64,000 nucleotides of DNA from Glycomyces arizonensis DSM 44726 (GTDB taxonomy: Bacteria > Actinomycetota > Actinomycetes > Mycobacteriales > Micromonosporaceae), in NCBI RefSeq assembly GCF_000482705.1, contig NZ_AXWO01000004.1, forward strand, positions 186,001 to 250,000, in the 5' to 3' direction. The position numbers were made by a program, and so were the translations under genes. Below, one piece after another: positions 17,156 to 25,400 of this stretch (positions are counted from its first letter, which is position 1; every line of letters begins with the position of its first letter). The notes under the pieces are model-generated. The model made no database searches. It was not told where the DNA came from and saw only the letters and a program-made list of their open reading frames with translations.

Positions 17156-18271
17156 CTAGGCGAGGTGCTCGACGACGTAGTCGATCGCCCCGGTCAGCTT
17201 CGCCGCGTCAGAGGGGTCCACGGCCGGGTAGGTCGCGACGCGCAGCTGGTTGCGGCCCAGCTTGCGGTACGGCTCGGTGTCGAGCACGCCGTTGGCGCGA
17301 AGGACCTTCGCGATCGCCGCAGCGTCGACACCGTCGAAGTCGATCGTGGCCACCACGTTCGAGCGCAGCCGCTCCTCGGTGACGAACGGCGTCGCGAACT
17401 CGCGCGAGTCGGCCCACGAGTACAGCGTCCCGGCCGACTCGGCGCAGCGCTTGGCGGCCGCTTCGAGCCCGCCCGCGGCATTGAGCGCGTCCACCTGCTC
17501 GGCGGCGAGCACGACCGTCGCCACCGCGGGCGTGTTGTACGTCTGGTCCTTGCGCGAGTTGTCGATCGCGGTCTTCAGGTCCAGGAACGCCGGGATGTAG
17601 CGCCCCGAGGCGGCGATCCGCTCGGCGCGCTCGATCGCGGCCGGGCTCATCAGCGCGATCCACAGCCCGCCGTCGGAGGCCAGGCCCTTCTGCGGCGCGA
17701 AGTAGTAGCAGTCGGTCTGCGTCATGTCGACCGGCAGGCCCGCCGCGGCGGACGTGGCGTCGTGCAGCATGAGGGCGCCGTCGGCGGCGACGCGCTCGAC
17801 GTCGACGGCCACGCCGGTCGAGGTCTCGTTGTGCGGCGTGGCGTACACGTCGACGCCGTCCTCGGCGCTCAGGTACGCGGCCGAGCCGGGCTCGGCGGTG
17901 ACCACGGTCGGGTCGGACAGGTGCGGGGCGATTTTGATCGCCTTGGCGAACTTGGAGCCGAACTCGCCGAAGCTCGCGGCCTGGGCCTTGTCGTCGACGA
18001 GGCCGAAGACGGCGACCTCCCAGAAGGCGGTGGTGCCGCCGACGCCGAGGACCACCTCGTAGCCCTCCGGCAGCGCGAACAGGTCGGACAGGCCGCGCCG
18101 CAGCCGCCCCACCTGGTCCTTGACGGCGCTCTTGCGGTGGGAGGTGCCCATGACGGACTTGCCGACCGCTGCCAGTGCGCTCATCGCTTCGGTGGGCACC
18201 TTGGAGGGCCCGGATCCGAACCGCCCGTCAGCGGGCAGGAGTTCGGCCGGGATGGTGATCGCGTCGGTCAC
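17156..18271 (-). CDS. serC: phosphoserine aminotransferase SerC
   Basis: 371 residues from GTG 18271, with GGAG 8 bases upstream. PLP-dependent class V transaminase that makes O-phosphoserine from 3-phosphohydroxypyruvate in serine synthesis. Actinobacterial signature start IPAELLPADGRFGSGPSKV; MGTSHRKSAVK; the PLP lysine is in YYFAPQKGLASDGG; NVVATIDFDG and a C-terminal LGRNQLRVATYPAVDP. Length is normal. The same reading frame is open upstream through the whole PIG-L gene, with no stop between them, so a fused product is possible, but the internal RBS and start look genuine. Confidence 0.9.
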   Translation of the reverse strand: MTDAITIPAELLPADGRFGSGPSKVPTEAMSALAAVGKSVMGTSHRKSAVKDQVGRLRRGLSDLFALPEGYEVVLGVGGTTAFWEVAVFGLVDDKAQAASFGEFGSKFAKAIKIAPHLSDPTVVTAEPGSAAYLSAEDGVDVYATPHNETSTGVAVDVERVAADGALMLHDATSAAAGLPVDMTQTDCYYFAPQKGLASDGGLWIALMSPAAIERAERIAASGRYIPAFLDLKTAIDNSRKDQTYNTPAVATVVLAAEQVDALNAAGGLEAAAKRCAESAGTLYSWADSREFATPFVTEERLRSNVVATIDFDGVDAAAIAKVLRANGVLDTEPYRKLGRNQLRVATYPAVDPSDAAKLTGAIDYVVEHLA

Positions 18272-20371
18272 TTGAGGCTCCGTTCTCGTCGGTCCTGAGC
18301 CACACCATAACTCCGCTGAGTCGCCTTCCCGCAGCGCGGGGGCCCATGTCGTACCAGGTGGGACGCCGGGCGCGGAGGCCGTGGTGTAGACCTCGCCGTC
18401 GGCGGCCGTCGCCCACAGCCTCAGGCCCCCGGCCTCGTCGAAGGCGATCGCGGGGCGGCGCGTGAGGACGATGTCGCCGCGGCTCCAAGGGGCGTCCACC
18501 CGGCCGGCCGGGCCGTGCTCGAGGTCGGCGAGGGCGAGGGCGGCCACCGCGGGGGCGCCGGTGGCGTCGTCGACGGCGACCGCGACGGTGCCGTCTGCGG
18601 CGACGGCCACGGCGGGCGCCAGGATGCCGCCGTCGAGCGGCAGGAGCGTCGCCGTCCACGTCTTGCCGAGCCCGTAGTGGAGGACGACGTCGGCGCTGCC
18701 CGCACTGCGGGAGGCGATGACGAGGCGCCCGTCGGGCGCGGCGGCGACGGTGACGGCGCTGGCCGGGACGTAGCCGTCCTCGCCGCCGACGTGCGGCAGG
18801 TCGAGGTCGCGGCCGGTCCAGTCCTCGCCGTCCCGTTCCCAGATCGCGATCCCGTCGGGGGTGGCGGCGAGGATCGCGATGCCCTCGGCGGTGACGACGG
18901 CGGCCGGGGAGTCGTGGACCATCGGCCCGTCGAGCGGCGTCCAGTCGCTCCACTCGCCGCCGGTGGGCCTGGTGCGCACCTCCACGCCCCGGTCGGGGCT
19001 GCGGACGGCGACGACGGTCGCGGTGCCGTCGTCGGCGCCCGTCGCCGACCCGATGTGGCGCGCGCGGTCGCCGCTCCCCGCGGGGTTGCCCAGGTTCGTC
19101 CACTCGCCGCCGGCCAGGTCGAGGCACTGGACGTCGCGGGTGTGGTCCTCGCGGGCGCGGGCGTACTCGGGGCTGACGCCGAAGACGTGCGAGGCGGTGA
19201 CGCCGATCTCCGGGATCAGCTCGGGCCCGCCCAGGTCCTGCCAGGCCTGGCCGCTTTGGACGTGCAGCCTGCTGCCGCGCACGGTGATCGGCCGCACGGC
19301 GCCGCCGACGGCCGCGGTGGCGACGGCCGCGGCGTAGCGCGGATGCGTGGCGATGCCGTACGTGTCGCCCGGTCCGGGGCCGTTGACGAGCCGGTCACCG
19401 CAGCCAGAGGGCTCGCCGCAGTCGAAGCCGTCGGCCCAGGCGTAGACGTTGAGGGCCCGGCCCTTGGTCTGGCGGTCGGCGATCCCGAGGTTCCCGGGCC
19501 AGCGGCGGTTGTAGTAGCCGCGCCAGGACTCGACGACGGCGGCCCCGCCCCAGTCGCGGACGGCGTCCCAGGCGAACAGGGCGGCGGCGGTGTGGTCGAT
19601 GTGGTCGGAATAGCCGTCCTGTTCGGCGCCGAGCCGCTCGCCGACGACCGGGTCGGGGTCGGGGTCGAGCGTGTTGACCACGGCGGGCCGGTAGTGCTCG
19701 AGCAGTTCGCGCAGGGTCGCCCGGATGGTGTCGTAGTCGACCAGGGACTCGCCGGTGAGCGGCGAGCCGGCCGGCGGCAGCGCCAGGGAGGTGTCGAGGT
19801 CGCCCTCCCACAGGCCGAGCAGCCGCGTGTATCCGCCGGTGAGGCGCCCGAGGTTCGTCCACAGTGAGCAGAAGACGAGGTGGATTTCGGGTCGGGCGCG
19901 CAGGACGCAGACCTCGACCTGCTGGCCCGAGCCGAGGTCGGCGGCCCGGCGGTCCCACGCCGACTCTGAGTCGCCGGTGGCGAGATGGGCGTAGGCGCGC
20001 CGCAGGCCGGTGTCGCGGGCGGCGGCGTACCCGGCGTAGTCGGGGGGCCGGTTCGGGTTCCAGCTGTTCTGGCCGTCGGACTCGCCCGCGGTGAGGACGA
20101 CGCCGCAGACGCCCGCGCCAGTGGCGAGAACGCGAGCGATGCGCGGGTTGATGAAGTACAGGCCGTCGTCGGGGTGGGCGACGATCTGCATGTGGACCGG
20201 TCCGGTCCGGGGGTGCTCGGGGAGCGGATAGTCGCCGGTCAGGCTCGAGTTCCACAGCGAGCTGGCACTCTCCCCTGCGGCGGCCGCGACGGTGAGGCCG
20301 GCGATCCCTCCGAACAGGAGGGTGCGCCGGCGCAGCGCAGGGTGCGGTGGCTCGGGGGCCGGGGTGGACAT
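17156..20371 (-). CDS. PIG-L deacetylase with propeller-like domain, open in frame into serC
   Basis: One uninterrupted frame of 1071 codons. N-terminus RRRTLLFGGIAGLTVA is a twin-arginine-like export signal. Residues about 55-330 are a PIG-L/LmbE-type zinc deacetylase with AHPDD and a later SDHIDHTAA motif; about 330-690 show repeated WxxLxGP...DGxxxV blocks like a beta-propeller lectin. Residues 701-1071 are SerC. PIG-L with a propeller is a normal secreted protein; fusing it to a cytosolic transaminase is not. The stop that should end the PIG-L gene is missing, so this is either a real fusion, read-through, or a sequence error. Weak RBS before ATG 20371. Confidence 0.7.
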   Translation of the reverse strand: MSTPAPEPPHPALRRRTLLFGGIAGLTVAAAAGESASSLWNSSLTGDYPLPEHPRTGPVHMQIVAHPDDGLYFINPRIARVLATGAGVCGVVLTAGESDGQNSWNPNRPPDYAGYAAARDTGLRRAYAHLATGDSESAWDRRAADLGSGQQVEVCVLRARPEIHLVFCSLWTNLGRLTGGYTRLLGLWEGDLDTSLALPPAGSPLTGESLVDYDTIRATLRELLEHYRPAVVNTLDPDPDPVVGERLGAEQDGYSDHIDHTAAALFAWDAVRDWGGAAVVESWRGYYNRRWPGNLGIADRQTKGRALNVYAWADGFDCGEPSGCGDRLVNGPGPGDTYGIATHPRYAAAVATAAVGGAVRPITVRGSRLHVQSGQAWQDLGGPELIPEIGVTASHVFGVSPEYARAREDHTRDVQCLDLAGGEWTNLGNPAGSGDRARHIGSATGADDGTATVVAVRSPDRGVEVRTRPTGGEWSDWTPLDGPMVHDSPAAVVTAEGIAILAATPDGIAIWERDGEDWTGRDLDLPHVGGEDGYVPASAVTVAAAPDGRLVIASRSAGSADVVLHYGLGKTWTATLLPLDGGILAPAVAVAADGTVAVAVDDATGAPAVAALALADLEHGPAGRVDAPWSRGDIVLTRRPAIAFDEAGGLRLWATAADGEVYTTASAPGVPPGTTWAPALREGDSAELWCGSGPTRTEPQVTDAITIPAELLPADGRFGSGPSKVPTEAMSALAAVGKSVMGTSHRKSAVKDQVGRLRRGLSDLFALPEGYEVVLGVGGTTAFWEVAVFGLVDDKAQAASFGEFGSKFAKAIKIAPHLSDPTVVTAEPGSAAYLSAEDGVDVYATPHNETSTGVAVDVERVAADGALMLHDATSAAAGLPVDMTQTDCYYFAPQKGLASDGGLWIALMSPAAIERAERIAASGRYIPAFLDLKTAIDNSRKDQTYNTPAVATVVLAAEQVDALNAAGGLEAAAKRCAESAGTLYSWADSREFATPFVTEERLRSNVVATIDFDGVDAAAIAKVLRANGVLDTEPYRKLGRNQLRVATYPAVDPSDAAKLTGAIDYVVEHLA

Positions 20372-20439
20372 GGGTGTCTCGTTCGGGTCGGCTGGGTGGT
20401 GTGGTTTCCAATGGCATCGTAGCCGAGCCGTTCACGCGA

Positions 20440-20477
20440 GAGGCCCGCGTGCCGTCGCGGTGCGGCATGCGGGCCTC
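20440..20477 (-). terminator. terminator after citrate synthase
   Basis: GAGGCCCGCGTGCCG (20440-20454) pairs with the arm at 20463-20477 (15 bp with one G-T pair). It lies 12 bp after the leftward citrate synthase stop and 68 bp before the PIG-L start. Confidence 0.75.
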
Positions 20478-20489
20478 AGGTTCGGTGGC

Positions 20490-21578
20490 CTACTTCCAGC
20501 CCTCGACGTCGGACGGCTTGCGGGGGCCGGGGCCGACGTACTTCGCGGAGGGGCGCACCAGCCGTCCGAGCTGCTTCTGCTCGAGGATGTGCGCGCTCCA
20601 TCCGGCGACGCGGGCGCAGGTGAACATGGGGGTGAACAGCTCGGCGGGCACCTCGGCGAAGTCGAGGAGCACCGCGGACCAGAACTCGACATTGGTGGCG
20701 AGGACGCGGTCGGGCTTGCGGGCCTTGAGCTCGGCGAGCGCGGCGGTCTCGAGCGCCTCGGCGACCTGGTAGCGGGGGGCGCCGAGCTCCTTGGCGGCGG
20801 CGCGCAGCACGCGCGAGCGCGGGTCCTCGGCGCGGTAGACGCGGTGGCCGAAGCCCATGAGGCGGTCGCCGGAGTCGAGCAGCTCCTTGACGTAGGCGTC
20901 GGCGTCGCCGCGCTGCTCGACCTGTTCGATCATGTGCAGCACGCGCGAGGGGGCGCCGCCGTGGAGCGGGCCGGAGAGGGCGCCGATGGCCGAGGAGATC
21001 GAGGCGGCGGCGTCGGCCCCGGTGGAGGCGACGACGCGGGAGGTGAAGGTGGAGGCGTTCATGCCGTGCTCGGCGGCGGACATGAGGTAGGTGTCGACGG
21101 CCTTGACGTGGGCGGGGTCGGGCTCGCCGCGCCAGCGGCGCATGAACCGCTCGGTGATGGTCTCGGACTTGTCGATCTCCGACTGCGGGACGGCAGGGCG
21201 GCCGGATCCGCGGGCGGACTGGGCGATGAACGACAGCGTGGTGACCGAGACGCGGGCGAGGTCGTCGCGGGCGGTGTCGTCGTCGATGTCGAGCAGCGGT
21301 TTGAGGCCCCAGAAGGGGGCGAGCATGGCGACGGCGGCCTGGGCGTCGACGCGGGTGTCTCCTGAGGAGATGGGGACCGGGACGGGCTCGGCCGCGGGCA
21401 GGCCGTTGCCGAACTTGCCATCGACGAGCAGGCCCCAGACGTCGCCGTAGGAAGTCTGGCCGACCAGGTCCTGGATGTCGACACCGCGGTAGCGGAGCGA
21501 TCCACCTTCCTTGTCGGGCTCGGCGATTTCGGTCTCGAAGGCCACTACGCCCTCGAGACCGGGCTTGAACTCAGACAT
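20490..21578 (-). CDS. citrate synthase 2
   Basis: 362 residues; AGGAG before the ATG. Condenses acetyl-CoA and oxaloacetate. Family motifs: SGPLHGGAPSR with the substrate His, MGFGHRVYR with the second catalytic His, and the acidic residue in the C-terminal part LDFAEVP. The size and start (GLEGVVAFETEIAEPD) match the actinobacterial citrate synthase 2 group. Monocistronic with its own terminator; the upstream 280 bp contain a lower-GC stretch with TATAAAT on the leftward strand that may be part of its promoter. Confidence 0.9.
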   Translation of the reverse strand: MSEFKPGLEGVVAFETEIAEPDKEGGSLRYRGVDIQDLVGQTSYGDVWGLLVDGKFGNGLPAAEPVPVPISSGDTRVDAQAAVAMLAPFWGLKPLLDIDDDTARDDLARVSVTTLSFIAQSARGSGRPAVPQSEIDKSETITERFMRRWRGEPDPAHVKAVDTYLMSAAEHGMNASTFTSRVVASTGADAAASISSAIGALSGPLHGGAPSRVLHMIEQVEQRGDADAYVKELLDSGDRLMGFGHRVYRAEDPRSRVLRAAAKELGAPRYQVAEALETAALAELKARKPDRVLATNVEFWSAVLLDFAEVPAELFTPMFTCARVAGWSAHILEQKQLGRLVRPSAKYVGPGPRKPSDVEGWK

Positions 21579-21934
21579 CGTTGTACTCCTGAGTGGTTGT
21601 CCCTGTTGTTGCCGACCGGGGGCTTCCGGGAGGCGACGGTTCGTAGTTGTTTGGGAAATGGTGCCTCAATGCGATCGGCTACGGAAGGCCGCGCTCTGTC
21701 GGGGTGATCTCCTTCCGGCGCCCGAGAGTGGCGCAAAATATGGACAGCGCAGTGTGAGGCGGGGTATTTATACCTTTTTGACCGTTTCTATGGGAGGGTT
21801 CCAATAAACGGTCTTGTCGGATTCAACGGTTCGTTGCGATTTCGCCCACATCGATACGCGTGCCGCAGATCATCGGCCATGAGCTAACGTCAAAGCACGT
21901 CCCGCCCCATCCTGAACGACATGGAGGTACCCCG
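21579..21934. other. divergent intergenic region, citrate synthase / aldose epimerase
   Basis: About 355 bp without a gene. It holds a low-GC patch around 21765-21815 with TATAAAT on the minus strand, the best candidate for the citrate synthase -10, but no good -35 at standard spacing. GGAGGT at 21923-21928 serves the epimerase gene. Confidence 0.4.
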
Positions 21935-22831
21935 ATGGCGCTGTCCGGCGAGCAATGGTCTATCGCCTACAACGACCACGAGGCGACCATCGTCGCCGTC
22001 GGCGGTGGCGTACGCGCCTACACCTACCGCGGACGCCATGTCGTCGCCACCTACGGAGACGACGAGCTCGCCCCAGGCTGGGCCGGCCACGTCCTGGCCC
22101 CCTGGCCCAACCGGGTCCGCGACGGCGAGTACACCTACGGCGGCGAGGACTACCAGCTGCCGATCAACGAGATCCCGACCAACACCGCCCTCCACGGCTT
22201 CGTCGCCTGGGCCGAATGGTCCGCCGTCGAGGTCACCGACACCTCGGTCACGCTCGAATGCCGGCTCCCCGCGCGCATGGGCTACCCCTGGACGCTCCAG
22301 CTGCGCACCCGCTGGTCGGTGGGCCCCGGCGGCCTGCGGGCCGCGCACACCGTGTCCAATCCGGGCACGCGCACCGCGCCGTTCGGGCTCGGCACGCACT
22401 CCTACCTCATGGCCGGGGAGCTCGAGCGCATCGATCAGGCCACGCTCCACGTGCCCGCCAAGAAGAAGCTCAAGCTCGACAAGCAGCAGATCCCGACCGG
22501 GTCGGGCCCGGCCGACCTGCCCGAGGGAACGGTCCTGGGCGACCAGGTCATCGACGACGCGTACGGCGAGCTCCAGCGCGGCTCGGACGGCAAGGCCGAG
22601 GTGCGGCTGGCCGACCCCGTCTCGGGCACGGCCGTGACGGTGTGGATGGACGAGTCGTTCGACTGGGTCCACATCTACACCTCCGACGGCCTCGAAGGCG
22701 ATCGCAAGCGCGGCTCGGTGGCGATCGAGCCGACCACGTGCCCGCCCAACGCGCTCGCCACCGGCGAGGACCTCATCGAACTGGCGCCGAGCGAGGCGTG
22801 GTTCGGCGTCTGGGGCATCCGCCCCGAGTAG
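21935..22831 (+). CDS. aldose 1-epimerase family protein
   Basis: 298 residues; GGAGGT upstream fixes the ATG at 21935. Galactose-mutarotase fold: LAPWPNRVRDGEYTYGG, NTALHGFV with a catalytic His, then FGLGTHSYLMAG with the second catalytic His and a C-terminal Glu in VAIEPTTCPPNA. It should equilibrate alpha and beta anomers of a hexose. Length fits the family. A strong terminator follows. Monocistronic. Confidence 0.88.
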   Translation: MALSGEQWSIAYNDHEATIVAVGGGVRAYTYRGRHVVATYGDDELAPGWAGHVLAPWPNRVRDGEYTYGGEDYQLPINEIPTNTALHGFVAWAEWSAVEVTDTSVTLECRLPARMGYPWTLQLRTRWSVGPGGLRAAHTVSNPGTRTAPFGLGTHSYLMAGELERIDQATLHVPAKKKLKLDKQQIPTGSGPADLPEGTVLGDQVIDDAYGELQRGSDGKAEVRLADPVSGTAVTVWMDESFDWVHIYTSDGLEGDRKRGSVAIEPTTCPPNALATGEDLIELAPSEAWFGVWGIRPE

Positions 22832-22845
22832 CGCAGAGCAGCTCC

Positions 22846-22887
22846 GGACCGGGGACCGTCGCCTTGCGACGGTCCCCGGTCCTTTTT
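22846..22887 (+). terminator. strong intrinsic terminator after the epimerase gene
   Basis: A perfect 16-bp stem (22846-22861 with 22867-22882), 5-nt loop CCTTG, followed by TTTTT at 22883-22887. A classic intrinsic terminator. Confidence 0.9.
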
Positions 22888-22925
22888 GGCCCTATCTGCC
22901 GACCTCGCCCCGCTATAGACCGAAG

Positions 22926-22934
22926 TTATCCACA
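22926..22934 (+). promoter_or_regulatory. consensus DnaA box 1
   Basis: TTATCCACA, exact E. coli-type consensus DnaA box, inside a 16-bp direct repeat AAGTTATCCACAGGCC (22923-22938). Upstream of the ssd-tadA genes. Confidence 0.5.
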
Positions 22935-23013
22935 GGCCCCGCCGCGCACCACGACCTGAAACGATCTCACATGAACAGTGCCTGACCTGCGGAAACAAAT
23001 GTCCACTCCAAAG

Positions 23014-23022
23014 TTATCCACA
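23014..23022 (+). promoter_or_regulatory. consensus DnaA box 2
   Basis: Second exact TTATCCACA in the second copy of the 16-bp repeat (23011-23026), 88 bp from box 1 and about 90 bp before the ssd start. DnaA could regulate this promoter or be titrated here; no origin-like AT-rich region is visible. Confidence 0.5.
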
Positions 23023-23108
23023 GGCCAAAAACTTTTTCTTGCCACCCCTTGACAACCCGGTCATGGTTACTCCAAGCAATACAAAGCACACTCAACGTAG
23101 GAGTAGCC

Positions 23109-24272
23109 ATGGTCGCGTCAACGCCCGCCCGCACCCCGGGAGGCTCGAAGCACGCCGGAGCCCAGCGCCCCGCCTCCCTGCTCGTCACCGGCGACGACCG
23201 CCTGGCCGAAACGGTCGCACCGCTCGCCGCGGCCACCGGCCACACACTCCACCGCGTCAGACGCCCCGCCGACGCCGAACCCCACTGGCAGCACGCCCCG
23301 CTGGCCATCGTCGGCGCCGACGTCGCCGAGGACTGCCTCGCGCACGGCCTGCCCGTGCGGCCCGGGCTCGTCCTGTGCGCCACGATGGCGTGGATCAGCG
23401 ACGACCCGACCGGCACGTCCATGCTGTGGCCGCTCGCCATCCGGCTCCACGCCGACCACGTCATCGCCGTCCCCCAAGGCACCGAATGGCTCCTCGAGCA
23501 CTTCACGCGCACCGCCCGCGACACCTCGCCCGCGCCCGTGGTCGCCGCCGTCGCCGGGCACGGCGGCGCGGGCGCCTCCACGCTCGCGCTCGCCGCGGCC
23601 ACCGCCGCCGCACAGGGCGGCAAGCGCGTGGTCCTGATCGACCTCGACCCCTCCGGCGGCGGCATCGACACCGCCGCCGGCCTCGCCTCGCAACTCGGTT
23701 GGCGGTGGCCGTCGCTGGCCGCCCGCTCGGGCCAGCTCGAACCCGAACGCCTCCTCGCCGGCCTGCCGCAGCGCGAGGGCCTCCACCTCGTCGCCCCCGA
23801 CACCCGCGACCGCGCCGTCCCCGGCGCCGAGGCGTTCGAGCGGGTGCTGCACGCCGCCCGCATCGGCGCCGACCTCGTCGTCGTCGACCTGCCGCGCACC
23901 CGCACCGAGGCCGCCACCCGCGCCGCGGCGGCCGCCTCCTCGCTCGCCGTCGCGATCGGGCCCTCGCCCCGGTCGTGGGAGGCGGCGCGCGGCACCGTCG
24001 CCGAATACGCCCTCCACGCCTCCCGCATCGGCATGGTCCTGCGCGGCGGCGTGGCCCAGCGGCCCGAACCCGCCCCGGACGGCGCCGACCCGTTCGACGC
24101 CATCGCGCCGCCGGTCTGGGGCCGCGTGCCCCACGACCGGAGGCTCCCCGAACGGCTGCGCCGAGGACGCCTCCCGCGCGGCCGCACCAGGCGGCGCCTG
24201 CACGACCTCATGACCGAACTCGACCGCCCGCGCCCTGTCCGGTCGGCGGCAGAGGCGGGAGCCGCCCGATGA
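23109..24272 (+). CDS. ssd: Ssd/CpaE-like P-loop protein of a Tad-type pilus locus
   Basis: 387 residues; AGGAG precedes the ATG at 23109. N-terminal receiver-like region (LLVTGDDRLAETVAPLAAA), then a MinD/ParA-type ATPase domain with a deviant Walker A GHGGAGAST (residues 150-158, no signature lysine) and VVLIDLDPSGGGID. This pattern is that of Mycobacterium septum-site-determining protein Ssd and CpaE-like proteins that head actinobacterial Tad/Flp loci. Stop overlaps the tadA start (ATGA). Likely membrane-associated, localising pilus or export machinery. Confidence 0.82.
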   Translation: MVASTPARTPGGSKHAGAQRPASLLVTGDDRLAETVAPLAAATGHTLHRVRRPADAEPHWQHAPLAIVGADVAEDCLAHGLPVRPGLVLCATMAWISDDPTGTSMLWPLAIRLHADHVIAVPQGTEWLLEHFTRTARDTSPAPVVAAVAGHGGAGASTLALAAATAAAQGGKRVVLIDLDPSGGGIDTAAGLASQLGWRWPSLAARSGQLEPERLLAGLPQREGLHLVAPDTRDRAVPGAEAFERVLHAARIGADLVVVDLPRTRTEAATRAAAAASSLAVAIGPSPRSWEAARGTVAEYALHASRIGMVLRGGVAQRPEPAPDGADPFDAIAPPVWGRVPHDRRLPERLRRGRLPRGRTRRRLHDLMTELDRPRPVRSAAEAGAAR

Positions 24273-24874
24273 ACCTCGAACTGATCAACCGCGTCCGCCG
24301 CCAACTCGCCGCCCAGACCAGGCCGGGGCGGCCCTCGCACCGCCACCCGGCCGCCAGGGCCGACATCGTCAAGGCGCTGTGCGAGGCCGGAGCCGCACCA
24401 CCGGACCAGCCGGGGCTGCTCGAACTGTCGGCGACGCTGGCGGACGACCTCAACGGCGCCGGACCGCTGCAACCGCTGCTGGACGACACCACCGTCACCG
24501 ACGTGGTCGTCAACGGCACCGACGGCGTCTGGATCGACCGGGGCGAGGGCCTCCAGGCCGCCCAGGTCCGACTCGGCGACACCGACACGATCCGGTCGCT
24601 CGCCTGCCGCCTGGCCGCCGCCGCGGGACGCCGCCTCGACGCGGGCAGTCCGTACGCGGACGTGCGCCTGCCCGACGGCACCCGGTTCCACGCGATCCTC
24701 CCGCCGATCGCCACCGGCGGCCCCTACCTGTCGTTCCGCACCCACCGCGCGAAGGCGTTCACCCTCGCGCAGCTGGTCGAGGCCGACACGCTCACCGCCG
24801 ACATGGCCGACCTGCTCCTGCGCGTGGTCACCGCCCGAATTCCTTATCTCATAACAGGAGCGACGGGATACTAA
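24269..24874 (+). pseudogene. tadA: TadA/CpaF secretion ATPase, cut by prophage integration at its Walker A motif
   Basis: 201 residues remain of a family that is normally about 380 or more. The N-terminal domain is normal (DLNGAGPLQPLLDDTTVTDVVVNGTDGVW, RLPDGTRFHAILPP). It ends RIPYLITGATGY-stop: the homologous protein would continue GATGSGKT. So the break falls inside the Walker A codons and the ATPase cannot work. The last 11 codons (from 24836) use CGA, ATT, CCT, TAT, ATA, ACA, GGA, very unlike the preceding GC-rich codons, which suggests that they come from the phage att arm. The 3' part should be beyond the far end of the prophage. Confidence 0.82.
24836..24871. other. attL region of the prophage
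   Basis: Junction of host tadA and phage DNA. The sequence still encodes the conserved RIPYLITGATG but with AT-rich codons foreign to the host gene, then becomes unrelated. The crossover must lie at or near this stretch; the exact core needs attR, which is outside the window. Confidence 0.65.
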
Positions 24875-24897
24875 CGGGTAAAAGATGAGGCACAGAA

Positions 24898-24929
24898 CCG
24901 CCGCCCGACTTTCCCAATCCGGGCGGCGG
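24898..24929. terminator. terminator at the left prophage end
   Basis: CCGCCGCCCG (24898-24907) pairs with CGGGCGGCGG (24920-24929), 12-nt loop. It can insulate the truncated tadA transcript from phage genes, and leftward phage transcription from the host. Confidence 0.6.
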
Positions 24930-25252
24930 CCCTTCCCCAGCGGGCTGTGCCCACTAGATCCCAGAGTCCTCTAATGCAAGACAGTCTTGCATCATCCGTA
25001 CAGCCTGATGTGCCTGCCCGGTCGGTGTGGAGGGGTGAGGCGGCCCGACCTGGCCCCCCAGAGCCGGGCCGCTGCCCCCTCCCGGAGGAGGGGACGTCTC
25101 GTGTTCAGCGTGCCTCGCTGAGTTGAGTTGAAACGTCAAGTTCACCCGTGTGGGCTACCTCGGGTGGTGGCCCGGCCGTCCGTGGCGGGGGAATCCGGCC
25201 GGGCCGATACTGCCCGCCGAGGCGGGCCTCCCGGTCTCGGCGGGAGCATGGG
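24930..25252. other. non-coding left prophage arm
   Basis: No convincing gene. It contains a perfect inverted repeat ATGCAAGACAGTCTTGCAT (24974-24992; 8-bp arms, 3-bp centre) about 100 bp inside the att junction, which could be an integrase/excisionase arm site or an operator, and some G/C-rich hairpins. Confidence 0.45.
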
Positions 25253-25281
25253 GTCCGGCCCCGTCCACCACGGGGCCGGAC
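25253..25281 (-). terminator. terminator of the leftmost phage genes
   Basis: Perfect 12-bp stem GTCCGGCCCCGT / ACGGGGCCGGAC with a 5-nt loop, 2 bp downstream of the stop of the small membrane protein gene on the minus strand. Confidence 0.75.
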
Positions 25282-25283
25282 GG

Positions 25284-25400
25284 TCAACGGCGGCGCTGGC
25301 GCCGGACGATCACGAGGTGCGCCAAGGCCACCCCGGCGGTACCGCCGACCAGGACCGACAGGAACACGGCCACGATGCCGAGCGGCGAGAGGAGCGTCAT
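25284..25400 (-). CDS. 38-residue single-span membrane peptide
   Basis: ATG at 25400 overlaps the preceding stop (ATGA). Peptide starts MTLLSPLGIVAVFL and ends LVIVRRQRRR: a 25-residue hydrophobic helix with a strongly basic C-terminus, so cytoplasmic tail inside. It is the last gene before a perfect terminator. Function unknown; small phage membrane proteins can act in superinfection exclusion or lysis control (inference only). Confidence 0.6.
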   Translation of the reverse strand: MTLLSPLGIVAVFLSVLVGGTAGVALAHLVIVRRQRRR

